From Bradyrhizobium sp. BR13661 (GTDB taxonomy: Bacteria; Pseudomonadota; Alphaproteobacteria; Rhizobiales; Xanthobacteraceae): a stretch of DNA of 64,000 bases. The notes under the pieces were generated by a model. The model made no database searches. It saw only the letters and a list, made by a program, of their open reading frames with translations, and had not been told where the DNA came from. This document shows positions 9,745 to 17,929 of the stretch, in pieces. Each line of letters starts with the position of its first letter. The stretch's first letter is position 1. The position numbers were made by a program, and so were the translations under genes. The stretch is from positions 62,001 through 126,000 of the forward strand of contig NZ_JARXWB010000015.1 of assembly GCF_029892425.1 (NCBI RefSeq), in the 5' to 3' direction.

Positions 9745-10527
9745 ATGCCCATGATCGATGCCGACGGTTGCCTGATCAACGTCTCCGTCGAGGGCCGTGA
9801 CGGCGGGCCGACCTTGATGCTCTCCAATTCGCTCGGCTGCACACTGCAGATGTGGGAGCCGCAGATGAAAGCGCTGACGCAGGTATTCCGCGTCATCCGC
9901 TACGACCGTCGCGGCCATGGCAAGTCCAGCGTTCCGCCCGCGCCCTACACGATGGAGCGTTTTGGGCGCGACGTGCTCGCGATCCTCGATGATCTCAACA
10001 TCGAGAAGGTGCATTGGTGCGGCCTGTCGATGGGCGGCATGGTCGGGCAATGGCTCGGCGCCAACGCACCCGAGCGCTTCGGCAAGCTGATCCTCGCCAA
10101 CACCTCCTGCTACTACGCCGAGCCGACCAAATGGCTGGAGCGCATCGACGCCGTGAAGAAGGGCGGCATCGCCGCGGTCGCGGATGGCGTCATCGCGGGA
10201 TGGCTGACGCAGGACTTCCGCGAACGCGAGCCCGATATCACCGCCAGGATGAAGGCGATGCTGCTCGCCACGCCGGTCGAAGGCTATCTCGCCTGCTGCG
10301 AAGCGCTGTCGACGCTCGACCAGCGCGCGCTGCTGTCGAAGATCAAAAGCCCGACGCTGGTGATCGCCGGCCGCCATGACGTGGCAACGCCGATCTCGGC
10401 GGGTGAATTGATCCGCTCGAACATTCCCGGCGCCAGCATGACCATCATCGACGCCGCCCACATTTCCAATGTCGAACAGCCGCACGCTTTCACAGATGCG
10501 GTGGTGGGATTCTTGACGCAGCGCTAG
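9745..10527 (+). CDS. pcaD: 3-oxoadipate enol-lactonase
   Basis: 260 residues, alpha/beta hydrolase fold. The nucleophile elbow GLSMGG, the acid region AGRHDVATP and the histidine in DAAHISNVEQP form a complete catalytic triad. PcaD hydrolyses 3-oxoadipate enol-lactone to 3-oxoadipate. It begins 34 bases after pcaB and is followed 20 bases later by pcaC, supporting one transcript. A GGAGACG ribosome site precedes the ATG. Size is that of stand-alone PcaD, not the fused PcaD-PcaC (PcaL) form. Confidence 0.93.
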   Translation: MPMIDADGCLINVSVEGRDGGPTLMLSNSLGCTLQMWEPQMKALTQVFRVIRYDRRGHGKSSVPPAPYTMERFGRDVLAILDDLNIEKVHWCGLSMGGMVGQWLGANAPERFGKLILANTSCYYAEPTKWLERIDAVKKGGIAAVADGVIAGWLTQDFREREPDITARMKAMLLATPVEGYLACCEALSTLDQRALLSKIKSPTLVIAGRHDVATPISAGELIRSNIPGASMTIIDAAHISNVEQPHAFTDAVVGFLTQR

Positions 10528-10547
10528 CCGCTATCCGGAGAAACAAG

Positions 10548-10940
10548 ATGGACGACCAGAAGCGCCGCGATGCCGGTATGACCGTTCGCCGAAAAGTGCT
10601 GGGCAATGCCTGGGTCGACAAGTCGATCGCCAACCGCAATGCGTTCAACACCGACTTCCAGGACATGATCACACGCTATGCCTGGGGCGAGATCTGGACG
10701 CGGCCGCATTTCGACGAGCGCACGCGCCGCGTGCTCGTGATCGGCACCATGGTCGCGCTCGGGCAATGGGATGAATTCCGCCTGCATGTGCGCGCAGCGC
10801 TCGCCGAGGGCGGCTTCTCCCCCGACGACATCAAGGAAATCCTGTTGCAGCAGGCGATCTATTGCGGCGTTCCGGCGGCGAACCACGCCGTCAAGGAAGC
10901 CTCAGCGATTGTGCAGGAGCTCGGCCTGCTCAAGTCCTAG
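10548..10940 (+). CDS. pcaC: 4-carboxymuconolactone decarboxylase
   Basis: 130 residues of the carboxymuconolactone decarboxylase family, with TRRVLVIGTMVALGQWDEF and the helical LLQQAIYCGVPAANHA motif. PcaC decarboxylates 4-carboxymuconolactone to the enol-lactone used by PcaD. A CGGAGAAACAAG ribosome site precedes the ATG. The gene's last 39 bases overlap the convergent membrane-protein gene on the other strand. Protocatechuate dioxygenase genes (pcaHG) do not follow. Confidence 0.93.
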   Translation: MDDQKRRDAGMTVRRKVLGNAWVDKSIANRNAFNTDFQDMITRYAWGEIWTRPHFDERTRRVLVIGTMVALGQWDEFRLHVRAALAEGGFSPDDIKEILLQQAIYCGVPAANHAVKEASAIVQELGLLKS

Positions 10941-11432
10941 CGGCGCGGTATCCGCGAGGTCGACGGTCTTCGGCGCGGTCGCAGGCCGCTCGATCACCAG
11001 CACGATCGCCGCGCCGAGCAGGAGCAGAAGCTCGGTTGCATGCAGCCGAAGCGCGGCCAGCTCGCCGACCTTCGAGGCCATCACCATGCTGGCGAACGAG
11101 ATCAGGCTGCCGATCGCGAGCGCGACACCGAGGGCCTCGTCGCTCGCCCCGCTCCTACGGGTCCGCGGAATGGCGAGCAACGCCAGGTAGATCGCGAAGA
11201 ACGTCACCACGGTCAGGCGTCCGAGCGCCAGCAGCCAGGCGGCGCGCACCGTGCTCATGCCGGACATCTGAAGCTGATCGCTGAGGAACAGCGCCACGGC
11301 GACGCTCGGCCGCTCATAGAGGCCGTGCACCGGCGCCACGAAGATGTTGAAGGCGACCATCGCCCAGGCCGGAATGAAATAGGCCGCCAGCAACGCGCCG
11401 TTGATCGAGCCGATCCGCCAGTTCCTGAACAT
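10902..11432 (-). CDS. Predicted four-helix membrane protein of unknown function
   Basis: 176 residues from the ATG giving MFRNWRIGS; the 22 in-frame residues before it are charged and probably untranslated. Four hydrophobic segments are visible: around GALLAAYFIPAWAMVAFNIFV, AAWLLALGRLTVVTFFAIYL, ALGVALAIGSLISFASMVMA and TELLLLLGAAIVLVI. No catalytic motif is visible and I do not recognise a named family. The 3' end overlaps pcaC on the opposite strand by 39 bases, which is long for convergent genes but consistent with both being real. Confidence 0.65.
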   Translation of the reverse strand: MFRNWRIGSINGALLAAYFIPAWAMVAFNIFVAPVHGLYERPSVAVALFLSDQLQMSGMSTVRAAWLLALGRLTVVTFFAIYLALLAIPRTRRSGASDEALGVALAIGSLISFASMVMASKVGELAALRLHATELLLLLGAAIVLVIERPATAPKTVDLADTAPLGLEQAELLHNR

Positions 11433-11561
11433 GCCGCTTTCCGCTTCGTCTGCTACCCGGGCCTTCGATGGAAGGCCGTGCCGGGAGCTAACTCGCATCG
11501 GACTGTGGCGGCAATTTAAACCCTTTGTTTACCTTAACTGGCGGCCAGCCAGTCCGCCCGA

Positions 11562-11589
11562 CAAAAAGAGCCCCGCCCTTCGGCGGGGC
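11562..11589 (-). terminator. Rho-independent terminator for the glutamine-rich small gene
   Basis: Read on the minus strand, an 8-bp stem GCCCCGCC with a GAAG loop is followed directly by TCTTTTTGT. It lies about 50 bases after the stop of the 58-residue gene transcribed in this direction. Confidence 0.85.
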
Positions 11590-11640
11590 CCTCCTCACGA
11601 CCTCAGGTTTTCGGGCTCCTAACGCTCTTTGGCTCCGAAA

Positions 11641-11817
11641 TTACCTGCGCTCCTGACCGTGCTGGCCGCCCTGCTGCTGGCCGGGCTTGTCGCCCTGGCG
11701 CTGCGGGTCCTGCTGCTGCTGGCCAGGCTTGTGACCACCACCCTGCTGTTGCCCGGGGTTCTGCTGCCCAGGGCTCTGGTTCTGCTGGCCCGGATTCTGG
11801 TTCTGCTGCTTCGTCAT
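11641..11817 (-). CDS. Small glutamine/glycine-rich low-complexity protein (58 residues)
   Basis: Reads MTKQQNQNPGQQNQSPGQQ, followed by repeated PGQQ units and the end QHGQERR. About 40 percent of residues are glutamine, with Gly, Pro and Asn making most of the rest; there is no hydrophobic core, so it should be disordered. A GGGAG ribosome site lies eight bases before the ATG and an intrinsic terminator follows the stop, which together argue for a real expressed gene. Function unknown; hydrophilic, glycine-rich proteins of this kind are sometimes stress-associated, but nothing here shows that. Confidence 0.7.
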   Translation of the reverse strand: MTKQQNQNPGQQNQSPGQQNPGQQQGGGHKPGQQQQDPQRQGDKPGQQQGGQHGQERR

Positions 11818-12098
11818 TGGGGGAACTCCCTGGTTGGACGTCAGTCAGGAGACAACTGCCAGCGGGGGTTTTGGTTGCTTTGCGGAACCCCGGTTCCTCG
11901 CAAGTGCGGAGCCGGAAGTTGACGTCCGAAACCAAAATCACCTGTACAAGCCTTTATGCCGAGGCATCCCCAGTTGCAGCCGCCAGTTCCCTCCTGTTAC
12001 AAAACGAAGAACCCAAGGGCTGCCGGGCCCGAGAAGAAACGTAAGCTCTCTCTCGCACAAATCCCTTGAACCCGCGTCAGGTTTGGTAACGGCAGCCT

Positions 12099-13016
12099 AT
12101 GGATTATTTCGCCCAGCAGCTCATCAACGGCCTCGTGCTCGGCTCCATCTACGGTCTGATCGCGATCGGCTACACGATGGTCTACGGCATCGTCGGCATG
12201 ATCAATTTCGCCCATGGCGACGTCTTCATGATCGGCGGCTTCATAGCCCTCATCACCTTCCTGATCCTGATCTCGCTGGGCCTCACCGCGATTCCGGTGA
12301 TCCTGCTGGTGGTGCTGCTGGTTGCGATGGCGATCACCGCGCTCTACGGCTGGACCATCGAACGCATCGCGTACCGTCCGCTGCGCCATTCCTTTCGCCT
12401 CGCGCCGATGCTGTCGGCAATCGGCATGTCCTTCGTGCTGACCAATTACTCGCAGGTGGCGCAAGGCGCGCGCGTCAAGCCGATCCCGCCCTTCATCACC
12501 GGCGGCTACACGCTGCATGAGAGCGCGGACGGCTTCGTGATCCAGCTCTCCAACATCCAGATCATGGTGGTTCTCACCACCATCGTGCTGCTTGCGATCT
12601 TCACCTGGCTGGTCTCGCGCACGCGGCTCGGGCGCGACATGCGCGCCTGCGAGCAGGACCAGACCATGGCGGCGCTTCTCGGCGTCGACGTCGACCGCAC
12701 CATTTCCATGACCTTCGTGATCGGGGCTGCGCTCGCTGCCGTCGCCGGCCTGATGTACCTGCTCTATTACGGCCTGGTCGATTTCTTCATGGGCTTCGTC
12801 GCCGGCATCAAGGCCTTTACCGCGGCCGTGCTCGGCGGCATCGGCTCGCTGCCCGGCGCCATGCTGGGGGGCCTTGCGATTGGCCTGATCGAGACGTTCT
12901 GGTCGGCCTATTTCTCGGTCGAGTACAAGGACGTTGCCGCATTCTCGATCCTGATCGTCGTGCTGATCTTCATGCCGACCGGCCTGCTCGGCCGTCCCGA
13001 AGTCGAAAAAGTCTGA
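12099..13016 (+). CDS. livH: Branched-chain amino acid ABC transporter permease
   Basis: 305 residues, opening YFAQQLINGLVLGSIYGLIAIGYTMVYGIVGMINFAHGD, the classic LivH start, with eight or so membrane helices and the EQDQTMAALLGVDVDR cytoplasmic loop that contacts the ATPases. It is the first gene of livH-M-G-F-K. LivH and LivM form the inner-membrane channel for leucine, isoleucine and valine or related amides. The 281 bases upstream, shared with the divergent small gene, must hold the promoter. Confidence 0.93.
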   Translation: MDYFAQQLINGLVLGSIYGLIAIGYTMVYGIVGMINFAHGDVFMIGGFIALITFLILISLGLTAIPVILLVVLLVAMAITALYGWTIERIAYRPLRHSFRLAPMLSAIGMSFVLTNYSQVAQGARVKPIPPFITGGYTLHESADGFVIQLSNIQIMVVLTTIVLLAIFTWLVSRTRLGRDMRACEQDQTMAALLGVDVDRTISMTFVIGAALAAVAGLMYLLYYGLVDFFMGFVAGIKAFTAAVLGGIGSLPGAMLGGLAIGLIETFWSAYFSVEYKDVAAFSILIVVLIFMPTGLLGRPEVEKV

Positions 13017-13029
13017 CGGACCGCCCCGC

Positions 13030-14355
13030 GTGACAGCCACTCCGCACAACACCACCAACGCAAGTCGCACCGCCGGCATCCCCTTCCTTCTGAAGACAGC
13101 TTTCATCAACGCCGTGATCGCGCTGGTGCTGTTCTCGCTGATGGTCGGCATCCGCACCGAGGCCGGCTCAGACGGCCAGCTCACCTATTGGACGCGCTTC
13201 GGCGACCTCGCCTGGATCGTCGCCGCCGTGTTCGGCGGCTCGATCGTGATCGAGCTGCTCAGGCAATGGATCGGCCCGACCGGCGCCGAGAAGCTGGTGC
13301 CGGCTTCGGTCCAGAGCGGGGTGTCGTTCATCGGCCGCTACCTTGCGCCCGCGCTCCTGATTTTCGCGCTGCTGGTGCCCGTCATCTTCTATAACCAGCG
13401 CTACATCCTCGACCTCGCGATCCTCGTGCTCACCTATGTGATGCTGGGATGGGGCCTCAACGTGGTGGTCGGCCTCGCCGGCCTGCTCGATCTCGGCTAT
13501 GTCGCCTTCTATGCGGTGGGCGCCTATTCCTACGCGCTGCTCGCCACCAATTTCGGCTGGTCGTTTTGGGTCTGCCTCCCGCTCGCCGGCATCCTCGCCG
13601 CCTTCTGGGGAATGCTGCTGGGCTTCCCGGTGCTGCGGCTACGCGGCGATTACCTCGCCATCGTGACGCTTGCCTTTGGCGAGATCATCCGACTCGTCAT
13701 CCTCAACTGGCAGAGCCTGACAGGCGGGCCGAACGGCGTTTCCAGCATTCCGCGTCCCACCCTGTTCGGAATCCCGCTCGACAACAGCGACGACGGGCTC
13801 GCCGCAAAGCTCGGCATCGAGTATTCGCCGACCCACCGCATCGTCTTCCTGTTCTATCTGATCCTGGCGCTGGCGCTGCTGACCAACTGGGTGACAATCC
13901 GCCTGCGCCGCCTGCCGATCGGACGCGCCTGGGAAGCGCTGCGCGAGGACGAGGTCGCCTGCCGTGCGCTCGGCATCAACACCACGACCACCAAGCTCAC
14001 GGCGTTTGCCACCGGCGCCATGTTCGGCGGCTTTGCCGGTGCGTTCTTCGCGACCCGCCAGGGCTTCATCAGCCCGGAATCCTTTACCTTCCAGGAATCT
14101 GCATTGGTGCTCGCCATCGTCGTGCTCGGCGGCATGGGCTCGCAGCTCGGCGTCGCGCTTGCCGCACTCACCATGATCGGCGGGTTCGAGCTGTTCCGCG
14201 GCCTCGAGACCTACCGCATGCTAGTGTTCGGCTGGGCCATGGTGCTGATCATGATCTGGCGGCCGCGCGGCATTATCGGCCATCGCGCACCGACCGTCTA
14301 TCTGAAGAAGGCGCAGGCCATCTCCTCCGACCTCGTCAAGGAAGGCCACGGATGA
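13030..14355 (+). CDS. livM: Branched-chain amino acid ABC transporter permease
   Basis: 441 residues from a GTG start 13 bases after livH. It is longer than minimal LivM because of an N-terminal extension with extra helices (residues 1-110), as usual in rhizobia. The core has LGWGLNVVVGLAGLLDLGYVAFYAVGAY and the loop REDEVACRALGINTTTTKL that couples to the ATPases. Its last four bases overlap the start of livG (ATGA), a sign of translational coupling. Confidence 0.93.
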   Translation: MTATPHNTTNASRTAGIPFLLKTAFINAVIALVLFSLMVGIRTEAGSDGQLTYWTRFGDLAWIVAAVFGGSIVIELLRQWIGPTGAEKLVPASVQSGVSFIGRYLAPALLIFALLVPVIFYNQRYILDLAILVLTYVMLGWGLNVVVGLAGLLDLGYVAFYAVGAYSYALLATNFGWSFWVCLPLAGILAAFWGMLLGFPVLRLRGDYLAIVTLAFGEIIRLVILNWQSLTGGPNGVSSIPRPTLFGIPLDNSDDGLAAKLGIEYSPTHRIVFLFYLILALALLTNWVTIRLRRLPIGRAWEALREDEVACRALGINTTTTKLTAFATGAMFGGFAGAFFATRQGFISPESFTFQESALVLAIVVLGGMGSQLGVALAALTMIGGFELFRGLETYRMLVFGWAMVLIMIWRPRGIIGHRAPTVYLKKAQAISSDLVKEGHG

Positions 14356-15185
14356 GCGACGAACGTATCCTCAGCGTCGATCAGCTCAGCATGCGTTTCG
14401 GCGGCATCATTGCCGTGCAGGGCCTGTCGTTCGCGGCGGACCGGCGCAAGATCACGGCACTGATCGGACCGAACGGTGCCGGCAAGACCACCGTCTTCAA
14501 CTGTATCACCGGCTTCTACAAGCCGACCGGCGGCGCCATCCGCCTCACCCATGACGACGGCAGGGAAATCGCGCTCGAGCGGCTCAACGACTTCCGCATC
14601 GCCAAGCAGGCCAAGGTCGCGCGCACCTTCCAGAATATCCGCCTGTTTCCGGGGATGACCGTGCTGGAAAACCTGATGGTGGCGCAGCACAACATGTTGA
14701 TGCTCGCCTCCGGCTTCACCTTCCTCGGCCTGATAGGGGCACCGAACTACCGCAGTGCGGAAGCGCAGGCGATCGATCGCGCCACCGATTGGCTGAAGCG
14801 GGTCAGCCTGCTCGATCGTGCCGACGATGCGGCCGGCAATCTCGCCTATGGCGACCAGCGAAGGCTCGAGATCGCCCGCGCGATGTGCACCGAGCCCGCG
14901 CTGCTCTGCCTGGACGAGCCCGCCGCCGGCTTGAATGCGCGCGAGAGCGCCGCGCTCAGCGAGCTCTTGCTGTCGATCCGCAACGAGCTCGGAACATCGA
15001 TCCTCCTGATCGAGCATGACATGTCCGTCGTGATGGAGATCTCGGACCACATCGTGGTGATGGACCACGGCGTGAAGATCGCGCAAGGCACGCCGCAGGA
15101 GGTGCGCGACGATCCCAAGGTGATCGCCGCCTATCTTGGTACCGACGAGGACGAAGCTGCGGCGGTGATGGAGAGCGGGTCGTGA
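14352..15185 (+). CDS. livG: Branched-chain amino acid ABC transporter ATP-binding protein
   Basis: 277 residues from the ATG that overlaps the livM stop; an alternative in-frame extension into livM is an artefact. Walker A GPNGAGKT is at 39-46, the signature region reads LAYGDQRRLEIARAM (a Y replacing the usual S of LSGGQ, normal for LivG), and Walker B is LLCLDEPAAGL. A switch histidine is in LLIEHDMSVVM. The end overlaps livF by four bases (GTGA). Confidence 0.94.
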   Translation: MSDERILSVDQLSMRFGGIIAVQGLSFAADRRKITALIGPNGAGKTTVFNCITGFYKPTGGAIRLTHDDGREIALERLNDFRIAKQAKVARTFQNIRLFPGMTVLENLMVAQHNMLMLASGFTFLGLIGAPNYRSAEAQAIDRATDWLKRVSLLDRADDAAGNLAYGDQRRLEIARAMCTEPALLCLDEPAAGLNARESAALSELLLSIRNELGTSILLIEHDMSVVMEISDHIVVMDHGVKIAQGTPQEVRDDPKVIAAYLGTDEDEAAAVMESGS

Positions 15186-15922
15186 CATCTGCCACTCCTC
15201 TGCTCGCGATCCGCGGCTTGCGCGCGGCCTACGGCAAGATCGAGGCCTTGAAGGGCGTCGACATCGAGATCAATGCCGGCGAGATCGTTGCGATGATCGG
15301 AGCGAACGGCGCCGGCAAGTCGACGCTGATGATGACGATCTTCGGCAAGCCGCGGGCCCGTGCCGGACAGATCCTGTACGAGGGCAAGGACATCACTGAG
15401 GTCCCGACCCACGAGATCGCCCATTTGCGCATCGCGCAGTCGCCGGAAGGCCGCCGCATCTTCCCGCGGATGAGCGTCGCCGAGAACCTCCAGATGGGGG
15501 CCGACGTCACCGAGAGCACGCCGGCGGAGCGAGAGAGCACGCTGGAGCGCGTGTTCGCCCTGTTTCCCCGCCTGAAGGAACGTTTCAGCCAGCGCGGCGG
15601 AACCCTGTCCGGCGGCGAGCAGCAGATGCTGGCGATCGGCCGTGCCTTGATGAGCCGACCTCGCCTGCTCCTGCTCGATGAACCCTCGCTCGGGCTCGCC
15701 CCGCTGATCGCGCGGCAGATTTTCGACGCGATCCGCACGCTGAACAGGCAGGACGGCTTGACCGTGCTGATCGTCGAGCAGAACGCCAACCACGCCCTGA
15801 AGCTCGCCCATCGCGGCTATGTCATGGTCAATGGCCTGATCACGCTCGCAGGCAGCGGCACCGAATTGCTGCAGCGCCCGGAAATCCGCGCCGCTTATCT
15901 GGAAGGTGGCCGGCACGCCTGA
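15182..15922 (+). CDS. livF: Branched-chain amino acid ABC transporter ATP-binding protein
   Basis: 246 residues from a GTG start. Walker A GANGAGKST, signature LSGGEQQMLAIGRAL, Walker B LLLLDEPSLGL and the QNANHAL switch are all intact. With LivG it powers uptake. LivF is the shorter of the two ATPases, and the length fits. It is followed by 155 bases before the binding-protein gene, which allows separate control of the binding protein. Confidence 0.94.
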   Translation: MTSATPLLAIRGLRAAYGKIEALKGVDIEINAGEIVAMIGANGAGKSTLMMTIFGKPRARAGQILYEGKDITEVPTHEIAHLRIAQSPEGRRIFPRMSVAENLQMGADVTESTPAERESTLERVFALFPRLKERFSQRGGTLSGGEQQMLAIGRALMSRPRLLLLDEPSLGLAPLIARQIFDAIRTLNRQDGLTVLIVEQNANHALKLAHRGYVMVNGLITLAGSGTELLQRPEIRAAYLEGGRHA

Positions 15923-16013
15923 CCGGGCCCACCCCTGCGCGAGAATGCGGCTACATATCTTTGCCTATGCCCGTATTTTGCCGGTGACTTCTCCGTAAAT
16001 TCATTCAAGAATG

Positions 16014-16033
16014 GGGCCGGTTTGAACCGGGCC
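16014..16033 (+). promoter_or_regulatory. Hairpin between livF and the binding-protein gene
   Basis: GGCCGGTT and AACCGGGCC pair around a TG loop with one bulged base. No T-run follows. Hairpins at this place in transporter operons often stabilise or partly separate the downstream binding-protein message; that role is inferred. Confidence 0.35.
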
Positions 16034-16077
16034 TACGCCTGGCAACTCCCAGCAGACGATCACCCGCGAGGTATCTC

Positions 16078-17196
16078 ATGAAATCACTGAAGCTCATCGG
16101 TCTGGCATTTGGCGCGTCCGTCGCACTGTCGACGGCAGCGTTTGCGCAGGATATCACCATCGCAGTTGCGGGCCCGATGACCGGCACCGAGTCCGCCTTC
16201 GGCCGCCAGATGAAGAACGGCGCCGACCTGGCGGTGGCGGATATCAACGCCGCCGGCGGCGTCAACGGCAAGAAGCTCGCGCTCAATGCCGAAGACGACG
16301 CCTGCGATCCGAAGCAGGCGCGCTCGGTGGCGGAAAAGATCGCCGGCGCCAAGATCCCGTTCGTCGCCGGCCATTTCTGCTCGTCGTCCTCGATCCCGGC
16401 CTCAGAAGCCTATGCGGATGGCAACGTCCTGCAGATCACCCCGGCTTCGACCAACCCGCTCTTCACCGAGCGCAAGCTGTGGAACGTGGCCCGGGTTTGC
16501 GGCCGCGACGACCAGCAGGGCCTGATCGCCGCGCAGTACATCGCCAAGAACTACAAGGGCAAGAACATCGCGATCCTCAACGACAAGACCACCTACGGCA
16601 AGGGTCTTGCCGACGAGACCAAGAAGGCGCTCAACAAGGCCGGCATCACCGAGAAGCTCTACGAGAGCTACAACAAGGGCGACAAGGACTTCAACGCGAT
16701 CGTCTCGCGTCTGAAGAAGGAGAATATCGACCTCGTCTATGTCGGCGGCTACCATCAGGAAGCCGGCCTCATCCTGCGCCAGATGCGCGACCAGGGCCTC
16801 AAGACGGTGCTGATGTCGGGCGATGCGCTCGCCGACAAGGAGTATGCCTCCATCACCGGCCCCGCCGGCGAAGGCACGCTGTTCACTTTCGGTCCCGATC
16901 CGCGCAACAAGCCGACCGCCAAGAAGATCGTCGATGCCTTCAAGGCCAAGGGCATCGATCCGGAAGGCTATACGCTCTATACCTACGCTGCGCTGCAGGT
17001 CTGGACGCAGGCGGTCAAGAAGGCCGGCACCACCGACGCCAAGAAGGTCATGGAAACCATCAAGGCCGGCAAGTGGGATACGGTGCTCGGGCCGATCGAA
17101 ATTGACGCCAAGGGCGACCTCAAGCAGATCGACTATGTCGTCTACAAGTGGGACGCCAAGGGCAATTACGCCGAACTCGGCGCCAAGGGCTCTTAG
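16078..17196 (+). CDS. Branched-chain amino acid ABC transporter substrate-binding protein
   Basis: 372 residues, a type I periplasmic binding protein. The signal peptide MKSLKLIGLAFGASVALSTA ends AFA before QDITIAVAGPMTG. Family markers include FGRQMKNGADLAVADINAAGGVNGKKL, AGHFCSSSSIPASEAY and ITPASTNPLFTE. A GAGG ribosome site precedes the ATG. It should capture branched-chain or other hydrophobic amino acids for the LivHMGF importer encoded just upstream. An intrinsic terminator follows. Confidence 0.93.
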   Translation: MKSLKLIGLAFGASVALSTAAFAQDITIAVAGPMTGTESAFGRQMKNGADLAVADINAAGGVNGKKLALNAEDDACDPKQARSVAEKIAGAKIPFVAGHFCSSSSIPASEAYADGNVLQITPASTNPLFTERKLWNVARVCGRDDQQGLIAAQYIAKNYKGKNIAILNDKTTYGKGLADETKKALNKAGITEKLYESYNKGDKDFNAIVSRLKKENIDLVYVGGYHQEAGLILRQMRDQGLKTVLMSGDALADKEYASITGPAGEGTLFTFGPDPRNKPTAKKIVDAFKAKGIDPEGYTLYTYAALQVWTQAVKKAGTTDAKKVMETIKAGKWDTVLGPIEIDAKGDLKQIDYVVYKWDAKGNYAELGAKGS

Positions 17197-17257
17197 TCAA
17201 GCGGGGCTCCCTCGTCAGGGATCGATCAGACGATCCGAACGCCCTGCCATCGCGATC

Positions 17258-17287
17258 ACGCCCCGGTTCGCCGGGGCGTTTTCTTTT
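17258..17287 (+). terminator. Rho-independent terminator after the liv operon
   Basis: The 9-bp stem ACGCCCCGG with a TTCG loop and CCGGGGCGT is followed by TTTCTTTT. The TTCG tetraloop makes it very stable. It lies 60 bases after the binding-protein stop and just before the convergent response-regulator gene. Confidence 0.9.
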
Positions 17288-17296
17288 GCCACGCCG

Positions 17297-17680
17297 TCAG
17301 ACGGCCGCGGACAGTTCGCCGCCCGCGGCCTGCGCCCTGCGGAGCGCCTGCAGCAGGTCGTTCGGCCGAAACGGCTTTTGCAGGCCGACCACGCCATCGA
17401 GGCCGGGTGCCTCGCCCATGAAATCCAGTGTCGTCATGCCGGAGACGGCAACGATCGGAAAACCGGGAATTCGCTCGCGGATGGCGGCCATGACCTCAAC
17501 GCCGCTGGTATCGGCCAGGAAAATGTCGACAATCGCTGCATCGAAAACACTCTCGCTGAAGGCCTTCAGCCCGGCAGAGCCGCTCTCCGCTTCAACCACG
17601 TCAATATGGTTGACCCGAAGGACAATCGAGACCATCGCGCGTACGTCCTTTTGGTCATCGATAACGAGGACACGGGGCAT
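17297..17680 (-). CDS. Single-domain response regulator (CheY-like)
   Basis: 127 residues, a receiver domain only. The acidic pair is at Asp8-Asp9, the phosphorylatable Asp52 is in AAIVDIFLAD, and Lys102 is in LQKPF. No output domain is present, so it probably acts by protein contact or in a phosphorelay. The hybrid histidine kinase gene is divergent 249 bases away, so the two may be partners. The C-tail is Ala/Gly rich. Confidence 0.88.
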   Translation of the reverse strand: MPRVLVIDDQKDVRAMVSIVLRVNHIDVVEAESGSAGLKAFSESVFDAAIVDIFLADTSGVEVMAAIRERIPGFPIVAVSGMTTLDFMGEAPGLDGVVGLQKPFRPNDLLQALRRAQAAGGELSAAV

Positions 17681-17929
17681 GGGAACAACTCCCGGATTCT
17701 TATCATTAACAACTTCAATTCAACGAGGCATGCGCAGGCAGTATGGGATCGTCCAGTAAAGCCAACCTTACCGATTCCCTATTCCGATACCCTGTCCGAG
17801 TTAAGTAAGCTGTAACCCTCGGTTGAGTCGCGGACGGATCCCCTCAAGACACGCGCCCGGAGCCGGCTACCATAGACGCCAAGGCCGAAATGCCATGCCG
17901 CCGGCCAACGAAATCACGTGGACTACCCC

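Noticed and set aside
11818..12098. Possible promoter TTGACG-N17-CTGTAC before livH
   Set aside because: The -10 box is a poor match and the region is shared with a divergent gene, so I cannot call it with useful confidence.
13449..14351. Open frame running from inside livM into livG
   Set aside because: Only the livG part is real. The upstream part is out of frame with livM, is Arg/His-rich nonsense, and livG has its own ATG overlapping the livM stop.
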